This document shows positions 62,779 through 64,000 of a DNA stretch of 64,000 nt, one piece after another. The DNA comes from Actinomadura rifamycini DSM 43936 (GTDB taxonomy: Bacteria; Actinomycetota; Actinomycetes; Streptosporangiales; Streptosporangiaceae). Under the pieces are notes generated by a model. That model worked only from the letters and a program-made list of their open reading frames with translations. It was not told where the DNA came from and did not search any database. The translations under genes were made by a program, and so were the position numbers. How positions within the stretch are numbered: position 1 is the first letter of the stretch; every line of letters starts with the position of its first letter. Location: NCBI RefSeq assembly GCF_000425065.1, contig NZ_AULB01000014.1, forward strand, positions 1 through 64,000, read 5' to 3'.

Positions 62779-63579
62779 GTGAGCAACGACGCTTTTACCT
62801 TGGCGCGGTCCGCGGCGGACGAGCTGCGGGCGCGCACGTCCATCGACGCGTTCGACGTGGCCCTCGTGATGGGCTCCGGCTGGGTCCCGGCCGCCGACGC
62901 GCTCGGTGACCCGATCGCCGAGATCCCCGTCACGGACCTGCCGGGGTTCCCGCCGCCGGCCGTCGAGGGGCACGCGGGCCGCATCCGGGTCGTGGACGTC
63001 GCCGGGCGCCGCGCCCTGGTGTTCCTCGGCCGCACCCACCTGTACGAGGGGCGCGGCGTGGACCCGGTCGTGCACGGCGTCCGGACGGCCCTCGCCGCGG
63101 GCGCGGGGACGATCGTCCTCACGAACGCGGCGGGCGGGCTGCGGCCGGAGACCCAGCACGTCGGCCAGCCGGTGCTGATCTCCGACCACCTGAACCTGAC
63201 GGGCGCGAACCCGCTGGCCGGCGCGGACTTCCTCGACCTGACCGAGGCGTACTCGGGGCGGCTGCGGGCCCTCGCCCGCGAGGTCGACCCGACGCTCGCG
63301 GAGGGCGTGTACGCGGCGTTCCGCGGCCCGACCTACGAGACGCCCGCCGAGATCCGGATGCTGCGCACGCTGGGCGCCGACATGATCGGCATGTCGACGG
63401 TGCTGGAGACGATCGCGGCCCGCCGGGGCGGCGCGGACGTCCTCGGCATCTCGCTGGTCACGAACATCGCGGCGGGCCTGTCGGACGAGCCCCTCGACCA
63501 CGAGGAGGTCCTGGCCGCCGGCCGCGCCGCCGCGGGCCGCATGGGCTCCCTCCTCGCGACCGTCCTGTCGAAGCTGTGA
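62779..63579 (+). CDS. punA: Purine nucleoside phosphorylase
   Basis: This 266-residue trimeric-type PNP splits inosine, guanosine and deoxy forms with phosphate into base and (deoxy)ribose-1-phosphate. It has [60 protein letters not shown] and [11 protein letters not shown], which carries the purine-binding Asn. The GTG start is leaderless. The next gene, a phosphohexomutase, starts inside its stop (GTGA), which fits conversion of ribose-1-phosphate to ribose-5-phosphate. Confidence 0.95.
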   Translation: MSNDAFTLARSAADELRARTSIDAFDVALVMGSGWVPAADALGDPIAEIPVTDLPGFPPPAVEGHAGRIRVVDVAGRRALVFLGRTHLYEGRGVDPVVHGVRTALAAGAGTIVLTNAAGGLRPETQHVGQPVLISDHLNLTGANPLAGADFLDLTEAYSGRLRALAREVDPTLAEGVYAAFRGPTYETPAEIRMLRTLGADMIGMSTVLETIAARRGGADVLGISLVTNIAAGLSDEPLDHEEVLAAGRAAAGRMGSLLATVLSKL

Positions 63580-64000
63580 GCGGCTTCCGCGCGGCGGCCG
63601 AGGAGTGGCTGGCGCAGGATCCCGATCCGGACACGCGCGCCGAGCTGCGGGCCGTCCTGGACGCCGGGGACGAGCGGGCGCTCGCCGACCGGTTCGGGGC
63701 CCGGCTGGAGTTCGGGACGGCGGGGCTGCGGGGCGAGCTGGGCGCGGGGCCGAACCGGATGAACCGGGTCACGGTGCTGCGGGCCGCCGCCGGGCTCGCC
63801 GCGACGCTCCCCGCGGGCTCCCACGTCGTCGTCGGGTTCGACGCCCGGCACAAGTCGGACCGGTTCGCGGGCGACACCGCCGCCGTCCTCACCGGTGCGG
63901 GCCACACCGTCGAGGTGTTCGCCGAACCGGTGCCGACGCCGGTCCTCGCGCACGCCGTCCGGACGTCCCGGGCGGCGGCGGGCGTCATGGTGACGGCGAG
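63576..64000 (+). CDS. Phosphohexomutase/phosphopentomutase, N-terminal part (cut by window edge)
   Basis: About 141 residues of a phosphoglucomutase/phosphomannomutase superfamily protein are present: a helical start ([19 protein letters not shown]), the first-domain motif [35 protein letters not shown] and [12 protein letters not shown]. The catalytic phosphoserine motif (TASHNP-like) would lie just beyond the window end. The start overlaps the punA stop by four bases. Coupling to PNP suggests it handles ribose-1-phosphate; mannose or glucose phosphates are also possible. Confidence 0.9.
   Translation, partial: MSGFRAAAEEWLAQDPDPDTRAELRAVLDAGDERALADRFGARLEFGTAGLRGELGAGPNRMNRVTVLRAAAGLAATLPAGSHVVVGFDARHKSDRFAGDTAAVLTGAGHTVEVFAEPVPTPVLAHAVRTSRAAAGVMVTA

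Overview
This window is 64 kb of very GC-rich chromosome with strong G/C bias at third codon positions. GTG and TTG starts are frequent, many same-strand genes overlap by four bases, and many genes have a TANNNT-type -10 box six to eight bases before the start codon, as in leaderless actinobacterial transcripts. The content (three-subunit acyl-CoA carboxylase with an epsilon chain, mycobacterial-type LpdA, WXG100/EccC export genes, a Tad/Flp pilus locus, trehalose synthesis from glycogen, SARP/BTAD and NarL regulators) points to a filamentous or related actinomycete. An Actinomadura-like member of the Thermomonosporaceae/Streptosporangiales is my best guess; this is inference, as no rRNA is present. 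I see no rRNA, tRNA, CRISPR array, insertion sequence or prophage.

Layout. 0-11.4 kb: an acyl-CoA dehydrogenase fragment, a UDP-sugar dehydrogenase, a TetR-MMPL exporter pair with a perfect 33-base operator, two coupled CNNM/DUF21 proteins, a DUF574-type methyltransferase, a NarL-type two-component pair, a possible 34-residue leaderless peptide and a CoA-binding protein. 11.4-16 kb: purK-purE, a GtrA protein, and an OmpR-type two-component system. 16-22.5 kb: the glgX-treY-treZ operon. Its products debranch glycogen, turn the chain end into a trehalosyl unit and release trehalose. 22.6-26.9 kb: an IdeR-box-controlled bfd/bfr iron storage pair, a class III adenylate cyclase, birA and an enoyl-CoA hydratase. 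27-31.8 kb: PEP carboxylase and acyl-CoA carboxylase beta and epsilon subunits. The matching biotin carboxylase/BCCP chain lies at 53-54.8 kb, and BirA would biotinylate it. 31.9-34.2 kb: an NYN-domain protein and a beta-propeller lipoprotein.

34.3-44.1 kb is the most distinctive region, a Tad/Flp-type pilus locus. A tightly coupled nine-gene operon encodes a CpaB-like SAF protein, a CpaE/TadZ-like protein, TadA, TadB, TadC, a Flp pilin and three TadE/TadG-like pseudopilins. It is followed by a 993-residue membrane protein that joins an extracytoplasmic LysM domain to a cytoplasmic SARP/BTAD-type output. The arrangement suggests a one-component regulator that reads the cell wall from outside and acts inside, next to the pilus genes.

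44.6-52.2 kb: a TetR-epimerase divergent pair with two matching operators, then an EssC-like EccC ATPase of 1503 residues convergent with one WXG100 protein. No other ESX core gene is in the window, and two of the three ATPase P-loops carry Arg in place of Lys. 52.4-64 kb: a cysteine-free L31 with a Zur-like box, the acyl-CoA carboxylase alpha chain, a secreted/membrane protein with a Gly/Tyr-rich tail, a DUF5313 protein, a convergent NarL-type kinase/regulator pair, a CBS-domain protein, an ArsB/NhaD-like transporter, LpdA, a gamma-glutamylcyclotransferase-like protein, purine nucleoside phosphorylase and the start of a phosphohexomutase.
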